Positions 1-8,975 of a stretch of DNA of 30,951 nucleotides are shown here, piece by piece; the first letter of the stretch is position 1, and each line of letters starts with the position of its first letter. The DNA comes from Chara braunii. Taxonomy: Eukaryota > Streptophyta > Charophyceae > Charales > Characeae. The position numbers were made by a program, and so were the translations under genes. A model generated the notes under the pieces. The model searched no databases and was not told the origin of the DNA. It saw only the letters and a program-made list of their open reading frames with translations. The stretch is taken from positions 153,750 to 184,700 of the forward strand of contig BFEA01001058.1 in assembly GCA_003427395.1 (NCBI GenBank), in the 5' to 3' direction.

Positions 1-189
1 TATGTTATTTTTGCATTAGAAAATGAGAATGTCACATCCACATATCATCCATAGTGAGTATGTTCTATTAGCTGAAATATGTACGGATAGATCTATTGAC
101 AAGTTGCTTTCATATTCGACAATATCTCGTAACACAGTGGTAATGCAAAATATTTATTACCTTCAATAATTATATGTCTTACCAACAAT
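1..189. other. Unassigned AT-rich flank
   Basis: This is AT-rich sequence left of element A. I see no supported gene. The 74-residue minus-strand frame overlapping it runs into the LTR and has no recognisable motif. Confidence 0.6.
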
Positions 190-1087
190 TGCAAGCAAAA
201 TGAGTAATAACGAGATGACAGAATCCAAATTTCACAATCACATTGAAAGCCAGAAAGTTTCACAGTGTCCATAAAGTAGCATTGCACCAATAATACACCA
301 ATGAAGAATCGTAACACTGAAACTGAATATCAATGAGAGTGTCTTCACCAACATAAAAGTTGAGGCCCTTCCCCCTGCTTGGCGATCGGCGCCCAGACTA
401 TTGCCACACAACTACTGTACGCCTAAGAATTGACAATGGAACTGTTGACATCAGCAATCACCGAAGTACATGAAGATGTCGCCCAACGCCGACCATCGCC
501 AATACCAGGTATGAGCCCTCGCATCATCATCCTCATCTCTATCTCTCTCTCCCTCGTTTGTCTCCCTTGTCTTCCCTTTGTACACTCGAAGACCACCACT
601 GCGCCTTGTTGTATGTCCAAGCCCAGCCAGCTATGGAAGTTGGGCTATGGCACTGTCGCAAACTAGCAAGTGCTCGAATGAGCTGCCAGGCAGCGAACTC
701 TTTCCTATATGGAAAGAGTCTCGCCTGGCCTGCGGCCTGGCTGGGCTGGGCTTGCGCCTGCGCCTAGAAGCTTCTGATAGGCCCCAGGTAGCTGGGCCTC
801 TGCCGCTGCTGCTGGGCCTTGTTCAGTTATGCCTCCCAACTGTTTGTGTATATTGCTGCGAATGTGGCCCAGGCCTGCATTTCAGAAAAGGCATGGAAGG
901 TCATGGAAAGTATTTGTTGCTCAGGTCCTGGGTTCCCTCAACCAGCTGACGCGACACAACTGCCTCAACCACAAATACAAAATTGACAGCATTCGGCCTC
1001 TCGTGATTTGTTAGGCCCCCCTTCACTGAGGGCGGGCATACTTGCATAAGGGGCCCCTTAGGCCTGCCGAGGAGCCACATCCTTGCA
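190..1087 (-). repeat. Element A 3' LTR (left in window)
   Basis: It begins TGCAAGC and ends CCTTGCA on the plus strand and aligns along its length with 7927-8921. It is about 100 bp shorter, because the segment matching roughly 8404-8506 is missing here; element B LTRs keep that segment, so this is a deletion. It holds a CT-rich stretch near 525-560, a 9-bp inverted repeat around TATAT at 697-719, and TGACATCA at 446-453 where the other LTRs have TGACGTCA. Confidence 0.9.
697..719. promoter_or_regulatory. LTR inverted repeat with TATAT centre (copy 1)
   Basis: A perfect 9-bp inverted repeat, ACTCTTTCC and GGAAAGAGT, flanks TATAT. The same structure recurs in all four LTRs (8545-8567, 15314-15334, 23280-23300). 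It may be a TATA-type core promoter or a processing hairpin. The function is inferred; the conservation is seen. Confidence 0.45.
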
Positions 1088-1103
1088 TTCCCTCCTCCTT
1101 TAC
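1088..1103 (-). other. Element A polypurine tract
   Basis: On the minus strand the 16 bases immediately before the 3' LTR are GTAAAGGAGGAGGGAA. This is the purine-rich primer expected for plus-strand DNA synthesis. Element B has nearly the same tract at 15682-15698. Confidence 0.85.
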
Positions 1104-1162
1104 TTTAATAGTCCTCTGAGAAGTCTCTAATATGCATGCATCTTTCCCTTGACTGCTCTTTC

Positions 1163-1675
1163 TTAGCCTGCAATCACTTGGGGAACTGTTTGCAGGAGTT
1201 CTCTGGTAAACCGTCGATCTTCACTGGGATCAGTATGGTGTCTTAACCTGACACGGTACTTCATCCTTGGCTTTGGATGTCGGCCTCTACAAAGACGTTT
1301 AGGCACTGGCATCACCCGATGCTCCACGATTTCGCCAATGTCAACTTCGCCATCCATGGTTTGGGGCAACATTGATCGCGTGGAGGGAAATTGTGCAGTT
1401 TTTGTGAAAGGTGCCAACTTTGAAGCATGAAAGATTGGGTGTGTGCGTAGGTGAGCAGGGATACGAATCACATATGAAGGTCCGTCTATCTGATTTCCAA
1501 CTATGTCTAGGACCTCCCAGGGATTCCGTGCAATTCCCAACTCCTGACTGAGCCCAGATGATTTAACCCAAACTTTGTCCCCTACCTGAAAGTTAGAAGG
1601 TCGTCTATGTTTGTTATCGGATGCAATCATAACATCTTGAGATTTCCTAATGTGTTCAACAGCCTGTTGCAACAT
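1163..1675 (-). pseudogene. Element A integrase C-terminus with chromodomain-like tail
   Basis: A 170-codon open stretch. It contains the integrase C-terminal DNA-binding module (FQVGDKVWVKSS, then PWEVLDIVGN and YVIRIPAHLRTHPIFHASKLAPF). A tail follows (VDIGEIVEHRV through KYRVRLRHHTDPSEDRRFTRELL) laid out like a chromodomain. In Ty3/gypsy chromoviruses such tails steer integration to marked chromatin. The LMPQYFG segment expected before PWEVL is missing, as judged against element B, so there is an internal deletion of about 7 codons. It continues the integrase core upstream, which is split by stops. Confidence 0.8.
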
Positions 1676-2061
1676 CTATTCATACTTGACAACAAACTCT
1701 ATGCTCCCCGGTGCTGCAGATGACTGACTTTCGAGGAATAGAAAAAAATCTAAGGCAGTTATGGGCTCCCAACCAAGATGCAATTGGTTGGGAGTCATGT
1801 CAGTAGAGCGTTATTGTACAGGCTGGCGACGAGAGGCATTTCTCATCCCAGTCATCCCGACTTGGCTTTATGTAGGTGCTGCACTACTCAGTTCATTTGT
1901 TCAGCCTGGCCATTTGACTCAGGGTGATTCCCTAATGTCATTTGCAGTTAGGTGCTCATCTGTTGGACTGTGGATTGTCACCGTTTACTAGTGAATCCCA
2001 CATCCCTATCGTTGACAATAGATGTAGGGAGACCAAAATCGCGTACTAGTTGTCTTAAACC
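1676..2061 (-). pseudogene. Element A integrase core, distal half, broken
   Basis: This degenerate stretch still reads VNDRDVGFTS near 2000, carrying the second catalytic Asp. Near 1890-1930 it reads GNHPESNGQAEQMN, carrying the catalytic Glu. The next codon is a TGA where element B has CGG (Arg). Frameshifts and deletions relative to element B lie between these blocks and after them. This completes the D,D-35-E triad in scattered frames, so the enzyme cannot be made as one chain. Confidence 0.75.
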
Positions 2062-2331
2062 TCAAAATAGTATGGTGACATAGTCAGGTTTAGCAGTCTT
2101 GGGCATGACGATTAGTCTGGCATACTTGGTAAATTTATTTACAATGGCAAAAATATGTTTTTTCCCACTCTTGCTGGTCACAAGAGTATCCATGAAATCC
2201 ATGGACACATTATGACCGGGCCTAGCAGGAATAGGCAAGGGCTTAAGCAGTCCAAGCGGTGCCTGTGTCCTAGGCTTGTCACGTTGACAAACCTGGCAAG
2301 TCTCTGCATACTTTTTAACATCATTCATCAT
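2062..2331 (-). pseudogene. Element A integrase, zinc-finger end and core start
   Basis: An 89-codon frame. CQVCQRDKP is the CC half of the integrase HHCC zinc finger. SMDFMDTLVTSKSGKKHIFAIVNKFTKYAR contains the first catalytic Asp in MDFMD. The frame ends at a stop where element B continues to the second Asp. The VDRFSK consensus seen in B has become VNKFTK here. Confidence 0.82.
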
Positions 2332-2749
2332 TGTGGGCCACCAAAAGTTCTATACGGGTTGAAGTCTTTTTAAACCGAAAATGACATGCTGCGTCATGAC
2401 ACTCTCCTAAAAATTAACAACAAAAGACTCTATCCGGGACACACAATTTTTCATTCCCAACCTTCTCAAGGAACAACAGACCCTCAACCAACACAAACTC
2501 GTCAGAGGTAGCTTTATCTTTAGCTTCCAATTTTGTGAATGATCAAACATCATTTCATCTTCCTGATAGGCTTCCACCAAAGATCAAGTTATATCTTCAG
2601 ATATCCCAAACTCAGTCACTTACCCTACACGATAGTGCATCAGCCAATTTATTGTACTCTCCTTTGGGAGGATCAAGTTGGAAATCGTACATATCTATAA
2701 CTTGAATCCATCTCTTGAGTACATCTGAGAGTACAGGATGTGTCTTAAT
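2332..2749 (-). pseudogene. Element A RNase H/integrase linker, decayed
   Basis: Short pieces in several frames align with element B 16952-17430: KRWIQVID, KLADALS, GLLFLEKVGNEKLCVPDR and CHDAACHFRFKKTS. In B the corresponding block reads HAGTGHFGYKKT, so the zinc-ligand region is altered. Multiple stops interrupt it. Confidence 0.6.
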
Positions 2750-3205
2750 TTAGCGAAAAGTATCATGGTCAGATCTCACATAGAAGAATCTACCTAGGAG
2801 ATAGTGTCTCCAATGGACCAGCGCTTTATAAAGAGCATAGTGTTCACGCTCATACGTGGACTTTGCTAACTTTTGAGAGGGCATCTTCTTGCTCATGTAC
2901 TCGATGATTCTCAACTTTCCCCCCTCCTTTTGCGCAAGGACCGCGCCTATGTCGTATTGGCTGGCGTCAGTGGTCACAATAAAGGGTTGCTCAGGATCCG
3001 GAAGTTTGAGGGCTTCATAATGCGTCACAGCATACTTCAATTTCTTGAAGGCTACTTCACATTTTTCGGTCCACTCCCAAGGGGTGTCAAGGCGTGTGAG
3101 GTCAGTCAATGGGGAGGCTATAGTGTTGTAATTCTTTACAAACGGTCTGCAGTAACTTGTCATCCCCAAGAATGACCTCACCTCAATCACAGACTGAGGT
3201 ATGGG
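2750..3205 (-). pseudogene. Element A RNase H domain
   Basis: An open stretch that follows RT in the same frame after one TGA at 3206-3208, apparently in place of a Trp codon. The RT connection is VRSFLGMTSYCRPFVKNYNTIASPL. The RNase H catalytic acids remain visible: Asp in TTDASQYDIGAVLAQ, Glu in STYEREHYALY and Asp in RSDHDTFR. The frame stops right after DTFR, where relatives continue with Trp. It would degrade the RNA strand of the RNA-DNA hybrid if it were made. Confidence 0.85.
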
Positions 3206-3715
3206 TCAGTCACGTATGCTGGCCACTTTGGCATCATCCGGCCTCAAACCGTCTGCGGAAATCCCATGACCCAGGTACAAGATCTTGGTGAGACCAAACT
3301 CGCATTTCTCCAAGTTAACCTTGTATTGGTGTTGTTTTAGGAAACCTAGCACTGTTTTCAAGTGCTTAGCGTGCTCCTCTACAATCTTACTAAAAATAAG
3401 AATATGGTTGAGGTACACGATGATAAACTTGTCAAAGTACTCATGAAAGATCCGGTTCATTGCGTGTTGGAATGTCCCAGGAGCATTGCATAGACCAAAG
3501 GGCATCACCGCAAACTCGTACATACGGTACCTGATTTGGAATGCGGTTTTGTGCTGGTCCTCATGTCTAATGGCAATCTGATGGTATCCGGGCTTCGGAT
3601 CTATCTTTGTGAAGTACCAACATCCCTGCACTCTATCCAAGAGGTCATCGATGCGGGGTAGGGGCTCCACGTTCTTTACGGTGATGGGATTGAGGCCTCT
3701 ATAGTCAATGCACAT
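3206..3715 (-). pseudogene. Element A reverse transcriptase, catalytic part, mutated active site
   Basis: A 169-codon RT fragment: [29 protein letters not shown], motif A FTKIDPKPGYHQI with its Asp, MPFGLCNAPGTFQHAMN, then the motif C position. There the YLDD box reads YLNH (codons at 3405-3416), so both catalytic Asp residues are lost. Element B still has YLDD. This alone makes the RT inactive. The frame continues through KCEFGLTKILYLGHGISADGL into the thumb and stops before RNase H. Confidence 0.93.
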
Positions 3716-3717
3716 CC

Positions 3718-3918
3718 TTAAGGTACCTCCATTCTTAGGAACGAATAGGACTGGTGCACAATAAAGGAGGTACTAGGCCAAATCCATCCCTTCTCTATGA
3801 GCTCTTTGAGCTGGCAGCGGAGCTCATCCAACTCCACAGGAGACATCCTATAGATTCGTTCTCTAGGTACCTTACTATCGGGGACTTCTATCGCATGGGC
3901 ATCCTCGCTTTCTACCAC
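3718..3918 (-). pseudogene. Element A RT N-terminal segment
   Basis: A 66-codon frame: HAIEVPDSKVPRERIYRMSPVELDELRCQLKELIEKGWIWPSTS. This is the usual lead-in to a gypsy RT palm. Where relatives continue with a proline-rich [14 protein letters not shown] block, this copy reads FIVHQSYSFLRMEVP and stops. A frameshift therefore separates it from the following RT frame. Confidence 0.8.
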
Positions 3919-4168
3919 TCCACCGAGTTCCTAAAAAAGGTTTGGATATTGAGCAACGACTGCTTCTATCTCTGGGGGTGATTTTACGGCCTTCCCTTTT
4001 CTCAAAGACAAAGACTAGGTACATACCCTCCTAGGGATTCTGCTTATAATAGATATAGAAATAAGATGCACACATGCAATCATAGTTCTCCACGACACTG
4101 CTAACTTTAAACTTCTGCAGTCTAACGGTTCTTCCATTAGGCAACTTGTGGATCATCACCTTCCTATC

Positions 4169-4510
4169 TCAATCGAATTGAGGTTGAGCAACCTCGAGGT
4201 GGTACATGCTTAGCAGCATATAAAATGGCAGCTCGTCACTAACAAGGAATGAAATCTTGTGTCTTAGTTCCCCTCCTCCATAGGAGAAGGTGCAAATTAC
4301 GTCCTTGACATAATCTTGGACAACCATATTGTGCTTGTTGGCAAGCGTAGATGCCACAAATCTGCTCAACTGCTGCACTTAGTCCCCTAAGCGCAGTCTA
4401 TTCACACAAGCACGACTAATGAAGTTCCGTGTAGAGCCTATGTTTGCGAAGATACCCACTTTACGGCCACCTACATCAACCTCTACCACAAAATGTTCAC
4501 CCCTAAGACC
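4169..4510 (-). pseudogene. Element A aspartic protease, catalytic Asp lost
   Basis: The minus strand reads VVEVDVGGRKVGIFANIGSTRNFISRACVNRLRLGD, then TAA, then VQQLSRFVASTLANKH through HKISFLVSDELPFYMLLSMYHL. This is a retropepsin-like fold: a D-T/S/I-G active-site loop and a distal LLG-type loop. Element B has FADIGS at the active site; here it is FANIGS, an Asp-to-Asn change at 4442-4444. With the stop, this copy is inactive. Confidence 0.85.
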
Positions 4511-4718
4511 TTTGTTAATCATCGCCCAAGAATCCCTGGGGTCCTTCCTTGACCACTCAGTCTATAACTCTTCTAAGGACTCAAACACATCTCTCGAACA
4601 GAGCATCGATGGGTCTGTGTGTGTTTGCGGGGCGATAATTGGGTCAATAGCCTTGGCCAACGCCTCAAGTGGTGAAGGCAACGTTACCACTTTAGCACGG
4701 GTAAGAGCGCTAAAACTC

Positions 4719-5030
4719 CTACTGGCCCGAGGTGTTTCCCTTCGAAGTGCTCACAGAAGCACCACCAGAGTTCGAAGATAGGCCTACCACCGTAGGAGAA
4801 GCTACCTTCGTTGTGACTTTCTTGCCTCGACAACTCCTGGATGTATGGCCATAATTGCCACAGCTCAGACAAGTGCCCCTAGTAACTCGGTCCCTCCACA
4901 CCTCGTAGTCTAAACCGAGTTTTACCCATGCGGGCGTCCCTTGGTCGCCTTGACCCTTGGACCGGCCTGCCTTTTGCTTCCCGGTCCCACTAGCCTTTTC
5001 TTTAATGGGCGCTACAACTCCCCATCCGAA
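4719..5030 (-). pseudogene. Element A nucleocapsid zinc knuckle
   Basis: The sequence CLSCGNYGHTSRSC at 4830-4871 is a perfect CX2CX4HX4C knuckle, the RNA-packaging module of gag. It is preceded in the same frame by a basic Lys/Gly-rich run (VAPIKEKASGTGKQKAGRSKGQG). That frame is offset from the gag core: a base lost in the G run near 5028, relative to element B, puts the core into an immediate TAG. Confidence 0.88.
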
Positions 5031-6028
5031 GTCTTACTAGCGCCATCCTGCTCTGTATCATCCCCATAGTCAAGGAAGTCGCCAATCTTAGTCGCCTGAC
5101 CGTCATGGTCGACAAACATGAGATTGCCTTTCTTCCTCCAATCGTGGGGAAACTTTTTCGTCCCACCATTTGCTGATCCCTGATGAGCGGTCCTAAGCTT
5201 AGCCTCTATATCTAAGGCTTTCTTGCTGAAAGTAGCTAAGTTATGCACATTGATGGAGGCCTCGTCCACCAACTTATTCTTTACATCTATAGGCAGACAT
5301 CTCAGATAAGTTGTGAGGATTACCTGAGGTTCATATCGCACACCAAGCACCACGATCAAACATTCTACAACGTCTGTGACTTCACGCACTCTCTGATACC
5401 GTTTGGAATCGAGACAGAACAGTGCGTCATTGGCCTTTTGAGCCCCTTGAGGGTCATGCCACCTATTGTACACAGTCCGTACAAAGTCTTCCAATGTTTG
5501 CGCTTGGGCCCAGGCATCGAAGTTCTGACCATAGCCCTGTTGTTGCACTAGACCATTCAGCCATCGCGCTGCAGAACCCTCTAAAAAGGAAGCAACAACT
5601 ATAACTTCCTTCTCTGGTTTGGTACGCACAACTATAACTTCCTTCTCTGGTTTGGTAGGCTTGTGCCTCACATGAGTAGGCACAGTCCTCACCCAGGTGT
5701 CCAAGTCCTCTTCCTTCTTCTCGTCGCCAGGGAATCTTGGGCATCCACTCCATGGGTTGGATTGACCCCGATGACTGCTGCAGTAGCTACATAGCCACTG
5801 GAGTAAGTTGCTGCAAGCAACCTGAGCCTGCCCCGACAATGAGACTATAGCTGCCACCATCATCGATGGTACGGGAGAAGTGCTAAGAATCGGACCACTA
5901 ACTGCTGCTAAACCACCTGAAGGAGGCATGCCAAACATAGGAGAAAAAGAGGGCCCTACCGGTGACGACGTCACTGAGGGACCCGCAACCGACGGGGGAG
6001 CTACAAAATACAAAGGTTGCCTCGTCAC
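5012..6028 (-). pseudogene. Element A gag core (retrotransposon gag domain)
   Basis: At 338 codons this is the longest surviving frame. A Pro/Ser/Gly-rich N-terminal part is followed by LDTWVRTVPTHVRHK and then ARWLNGLVQQQGYGQNFDAWAQAQTLEDFVRTVYNRWHDPQGAQ, typical of the Retrotrans_gag capsid domain. The block LRCLPIDVKNKLVDEA follows. A 33-bp tandem duplication at 5595-5660 repeats 11 residues (TKPEKEVIVV plus one). It ends at a frameshift-induced stop just before the knuckle frame. Confidence 0.88.
5595..5660. repeat. 33-bp in-frame tandem duplication in gag
   Basis: Two adjacent 33-base units, 5595-5627 and 5628-5660, are almost identical. They keep the gag frame and add 11 residues. Element B has a single unit here. 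Confidence 0.9.
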
Positions 6029-6086
6029 TGGGCGAGAACCTGCAGTCCAACCAAAATCCGGTTTTGGTCGGCCACTAGTTCATCCA

Positions 6087-6650
6087 TCACTTCCTGCCCC
6101 AGACAACTTGCGTTTCTGCCACGAAAAGAAGTGAGCGACGCAGCGCCTGAACCGCAGGATCCAGTGTTGACTCGTCCAGCGCTTCTAATCTTCCTAACTC
6201 CTGCCTCCTAGTTCCTAATCTAGCTTTTCTCAATATTGCTTTCTCTCTTCTCGCTGCTACATCTCTTAACTGCTGCTGCAACTCATCATGAAGGGTTTCT
6301 GCTTGGAGGATCTCATAATCCTCTGGCGTGCAAGAAGACTGCTGACTGACTTGCGAACCAACAAACTGACTAACGGGACCCTGAGAGACACCCTGACTAA
6401 CACCTAACAAAGAGGTCGGGGACAAGGCCTGTGACATGGCAAAGGCGGTAGCCATTGCGGCCTCGACGCTGGCTGTTGCTGCCCTAGACCTCCGTAATGC
6501 CACCCTCTCCTTGGCTTCCTTCCGCAGCCTCCTTTCCTCTCCTAGACCCTACTCCTGGAAAGTGATCAGTCGACTGAGAGCAGTTTTGCATGTACCTCTA
6601 AGGTCTTCCACTAATCGTTCCTCCTCCTCAGTACTAAGTGCTTCACTCAT
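6087..6650 (-). pseudogene. Element A gag N-terminal region
   Basis: The start is chosen at the ATG at 6648-6650 (MSEALSTEEEERLVEDLRG), which matches the start of element B at 21368. An in-frame TAG follows ITFQE. The frame then reads on through KEAKERVALRRSRAATASVEAAMATAFAMSQAL, HDELQQQLRDVAARREKAILRKARLG and LEALDESTLDPAVQALRRSLLFVAETQ. It is rich in Glu, Arg and Ala and is probably helical or coiled coil. It ends near 6090-6115, where a small indel relative to element B shifts the frame. Confidence 0.75.
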
Positions 6651-7908
6651 GAGCTACAGTGGTGTGTGATCTAAACTTAAATCCACTCTGAATCCTTTAT
6701 CAACATAACACGCAACCGAGTAATAATAATCGACTAATTCGGTCACCCTGGAAAAAAGTAGTGGAAGTGGTAACCAGCAATCAATGCCAGGTCCTAAAGG
6801 TAAAAGTTTATTTCTATTTTTTTTATTACTCTAAAACAAAATGCAATGGAACAAGGATTGTTTTATCCTATCTGCAGCTGTTTGTCAGTTGTCACCAAGT
6901 CTGTACGACTAAATAATCAAAAATAAAAATAAATTACATGTGGAGATGCATGTTGGATGGCAGTTTATCTAATACGTTCCACAGTGAACAGCTGCCAGAA
7001 TCCCCCCTCCCCCTATATCCCTCTTGAGTAGTCACTTGTGTCGACGTCCTGAGCATCTAGTTGAGCAGCGTGTCTAAAGGTATGCAATCTGGCCCACCCT
7101 TGTACCCCAAGTGTATGCTAAGCCTCCTAGCCCTGCACTTTGTTTACCCTCGCATGCAACGAGCCTTACTTTCGGTTGATCTGGCTGATCAAGAGGTAGT
7201 TTAAGGATAGGTTTTAAGGTTTTTAGGAATTATTTAACGTCGCAGATAGGATGATGATCACAACCACGGTTCAACCGAAATTTGGTAGAAATATTTATTG
7301 ACAGTTTGGTGAGTGTCTCTTATAGGGCTGGCATGCCCATCATGACCTCTATTGCGCAACAAGCAGAACCAAGGACTTGCGACAAAGCATGCGTGTACTA
7401 GTCCTAACGGGTTGGCATGGTGACTGTGACTCGAGTGCTTCGTCGAAGGCCCTTAAGAGACTTCGCCCGTCTCCCACCAGCTTGCTACCAAAAAGAATGT
7501 CGACTCTAAAGGTTGAGCGCTCCCTGCACCTCACATTGAGAGGACTCTCAAGACATAACTCACTTCCTTATGGTAACAACAATGAAGAGGGTAGATAAGG
7601 AAGAGAGCAACGTACCTCAAATGCTGCCCCCAACCACAAATTTCGCACCGCCAACCTAACGTGCATTTATGATGATCGGTCCTTGCCGCGACACAACAAA
7701 CAGAGAAATGCAATTCCACCTCGACTTAAATGCCACATCAGCGAGTTCTCATCATCCAACGTACACCCCTATGTCACCACATAGCCTTACCGGCGCGCCC
7801 ACACGACCCTGGGCCGCCTATCGTCCAACGCCCAAACCTTATCACTACCCCACACCACATGCGAAGCATCGAACAACCTTTGCGAAGAACCAGTAGGTGT
7901 AGTTTGAA
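6651..7908 (-). other. Element A 5' leader (untranslated)
   Basis: About 1.26 kb between the primer-binding site and the gag start. It aligns in patches with the element B leader 21369-22633, including shared blocks near 7080-7180 and 21790-21890. No supported ORF lies in it. It would carry packaging signals in an active element. Confidence 0.75.
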
Positions 7909-7923
7909 CCAACTCCGATACCA
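7909..7923 (-). other. Element A primer-binding site (initiator-Met tRNA type)
   Basis: On the minus strand, three bases after the 5' LTR, the sequence is TGGTATCGGAGTTGG. The common plant retrotransposon site complementary to the 3' end of initiator-Met tRNA is TGGTATCAGAGC. The match is close but decayed. Confidence 0.82.
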
Positions 7924-7926
7924 AAT

Positions 7927-8921
7927 TGCAAGGAAAATGAGCAATAGCGAGATTACAAAATCTAGATTGCACAATCGCATTGAAAGCCAAACAATTCCAC
8001 AGTGTCCAAAAAGTAGCATTGCACCAATCATACACCAGAGGTTCAGTGGAGAATCATAACGCTGAAACCAAATGTTAATGAAAGCTTGCTCTTGTCTTCA
8101 CTAACATAAGAGTCGAGGGCCTTCCCCCTACTTGGCGCTCGGCGCCCAGACTACTCCCACACAACTACTGTCTGCCTAAGAATTGACAATGCAACTGTTG
8201 ACGTCAGCAGCCACCGAAGTACATGAAGATGTCGCCTAATGTAGACCATCGCGAATACAAGGTATAAGCTCTCACATCATCATCCTCATCTCTATCTCTC
8301 TCTCCGTCGTCTGTCTCCCTTGTCTTCCCTCTGTACACCCAAAGACCACCATTGCGCCTTGCTGTATGTCCAAGCCCAGCCAGCTATCGAACCTGGGTTA
8401 TGGCGTTGCCCTCAATAGCGCCCTTCTTCACACACGACCGCATGTGCACAACACCTTGCCCCAATGCTAGCAGCAGCACACGAGCAATCACTCCAGCAGC
8501 GCTGCCACAAACTAGCAAGTGCCTGAATGAGCTGCCAGGCAGCAACTCTTTCCTATATGGAAAGAGTCTGGTCTGGCCTCCGGCCTGGCTGGGCTGGGCC
8601 TACGCCCAGAAGCTTCCGGTAGGCCCTAGGTTGCAGGGCCTCTGCTAGGCCTCGTTCATTTACGCCTCCCAACTATCTTTGTATGTTGATGCGAATGTGG
8701 CCCAAGGCCTGCATTTCAAAAAAGGCCTAGAAGGCCGTGGAAAGTATTTGGTGCTCGGGTCCTGGGTTCCCTCAACCAACTGAAGCGACACAACTGTCTT
8801 AACCCCAAATACGAAATTGACAGCATTTGGCCTCTCGTGATTTGTTAGGCCCGCCTTCACTTAGGGCAGGCATACTTGCATAAGGGCCCGCTTAGGCCTA
8901 CTGAAGAGCCACATCCTTGCA
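7927..8921 (-). repeat. Element A 5' LTR (right in window)
   Basis: 995 bp with TGCAAGG...CCTTGCA ends, homologous to 190-1087. It keeps TGACGTCA at 8199-8206 and the TATAT inverted repeat at 8545-8567. It retains the ~100-bp block deleted from the left LTR. Confidence 0.9.
8545..8567. promoter_or_regulatory. LTR inverted repeat with TATAT centre (copy 2)
   Basis: Same 9-bp stem and TATAT centre as at 697-719. Position in the LTR is conserved. Confidence 0.45.
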
Positions 8922-8961
8922 CAACGATACAAATTATCATTTAATTATGTGAATCGCGTTG

Positions 8962-8975
8962 TACTAAATGATTTT
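8962..8975. repeat. Target-site duplication, left copy
   Basis: TACTAAATGATTTT occurs here and, identically, at 10410-10423. It flanks the 1.43-kb retroposon. Confidence 0.88.

Larger units (their letters stand above)
190..8921 (-). mobile_element. Element A: Ty3/gypsy LTR retrotransposon, chromovirus-like, degenerate
   Basis: About 8.7 kb, read on the minus strand. Two long terminal repeats (190-1087 and 7927-8921) enclose a tRNA-type primer-binding site, a leader, gag, protease, RT, RNase H and integrase in Ty3/gypsy order, and a polypurine tract. The LTR edges are fixed by the TG...CA ends, the primer-binding site abutting the right LTR and the purine tract abutting the left LTR. Flanking bases are ACAAT on the left and CAACG on the right, so no clean 5-bp target duplication is visible. 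No long open frame survives: nonsense codons, frameshifts and lost catalytic residues hit every domain. It cannot be autonomous. The two LTRs differ by many substitutions and indels, which suggests an old insertion. Confidence 0.93.

Noticed and set aside
1761-1991. Plus-strand 76-codon frame
   Set aside because: It is antisense to the integrase core of element A, whose sense strand has the NHPESNGQAEQMN motif.
2873-3175. Plus-strand 100-codon frame
   Set aside because: Antisense shadow of RNase H.
4419-4781. Plus-strand 120-codon frame
   Set aside because: Antisense shadow of the protease; a matching shadow occurs at 18905-19237 in element B.
190-8921. Clean 5-bp target-site duplication for element A
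   Set aside because: Flanks ACAAT and CAACG do not match. A one-base shift gives ACAAT/ACAAC, which would need the LTR to end without its A.
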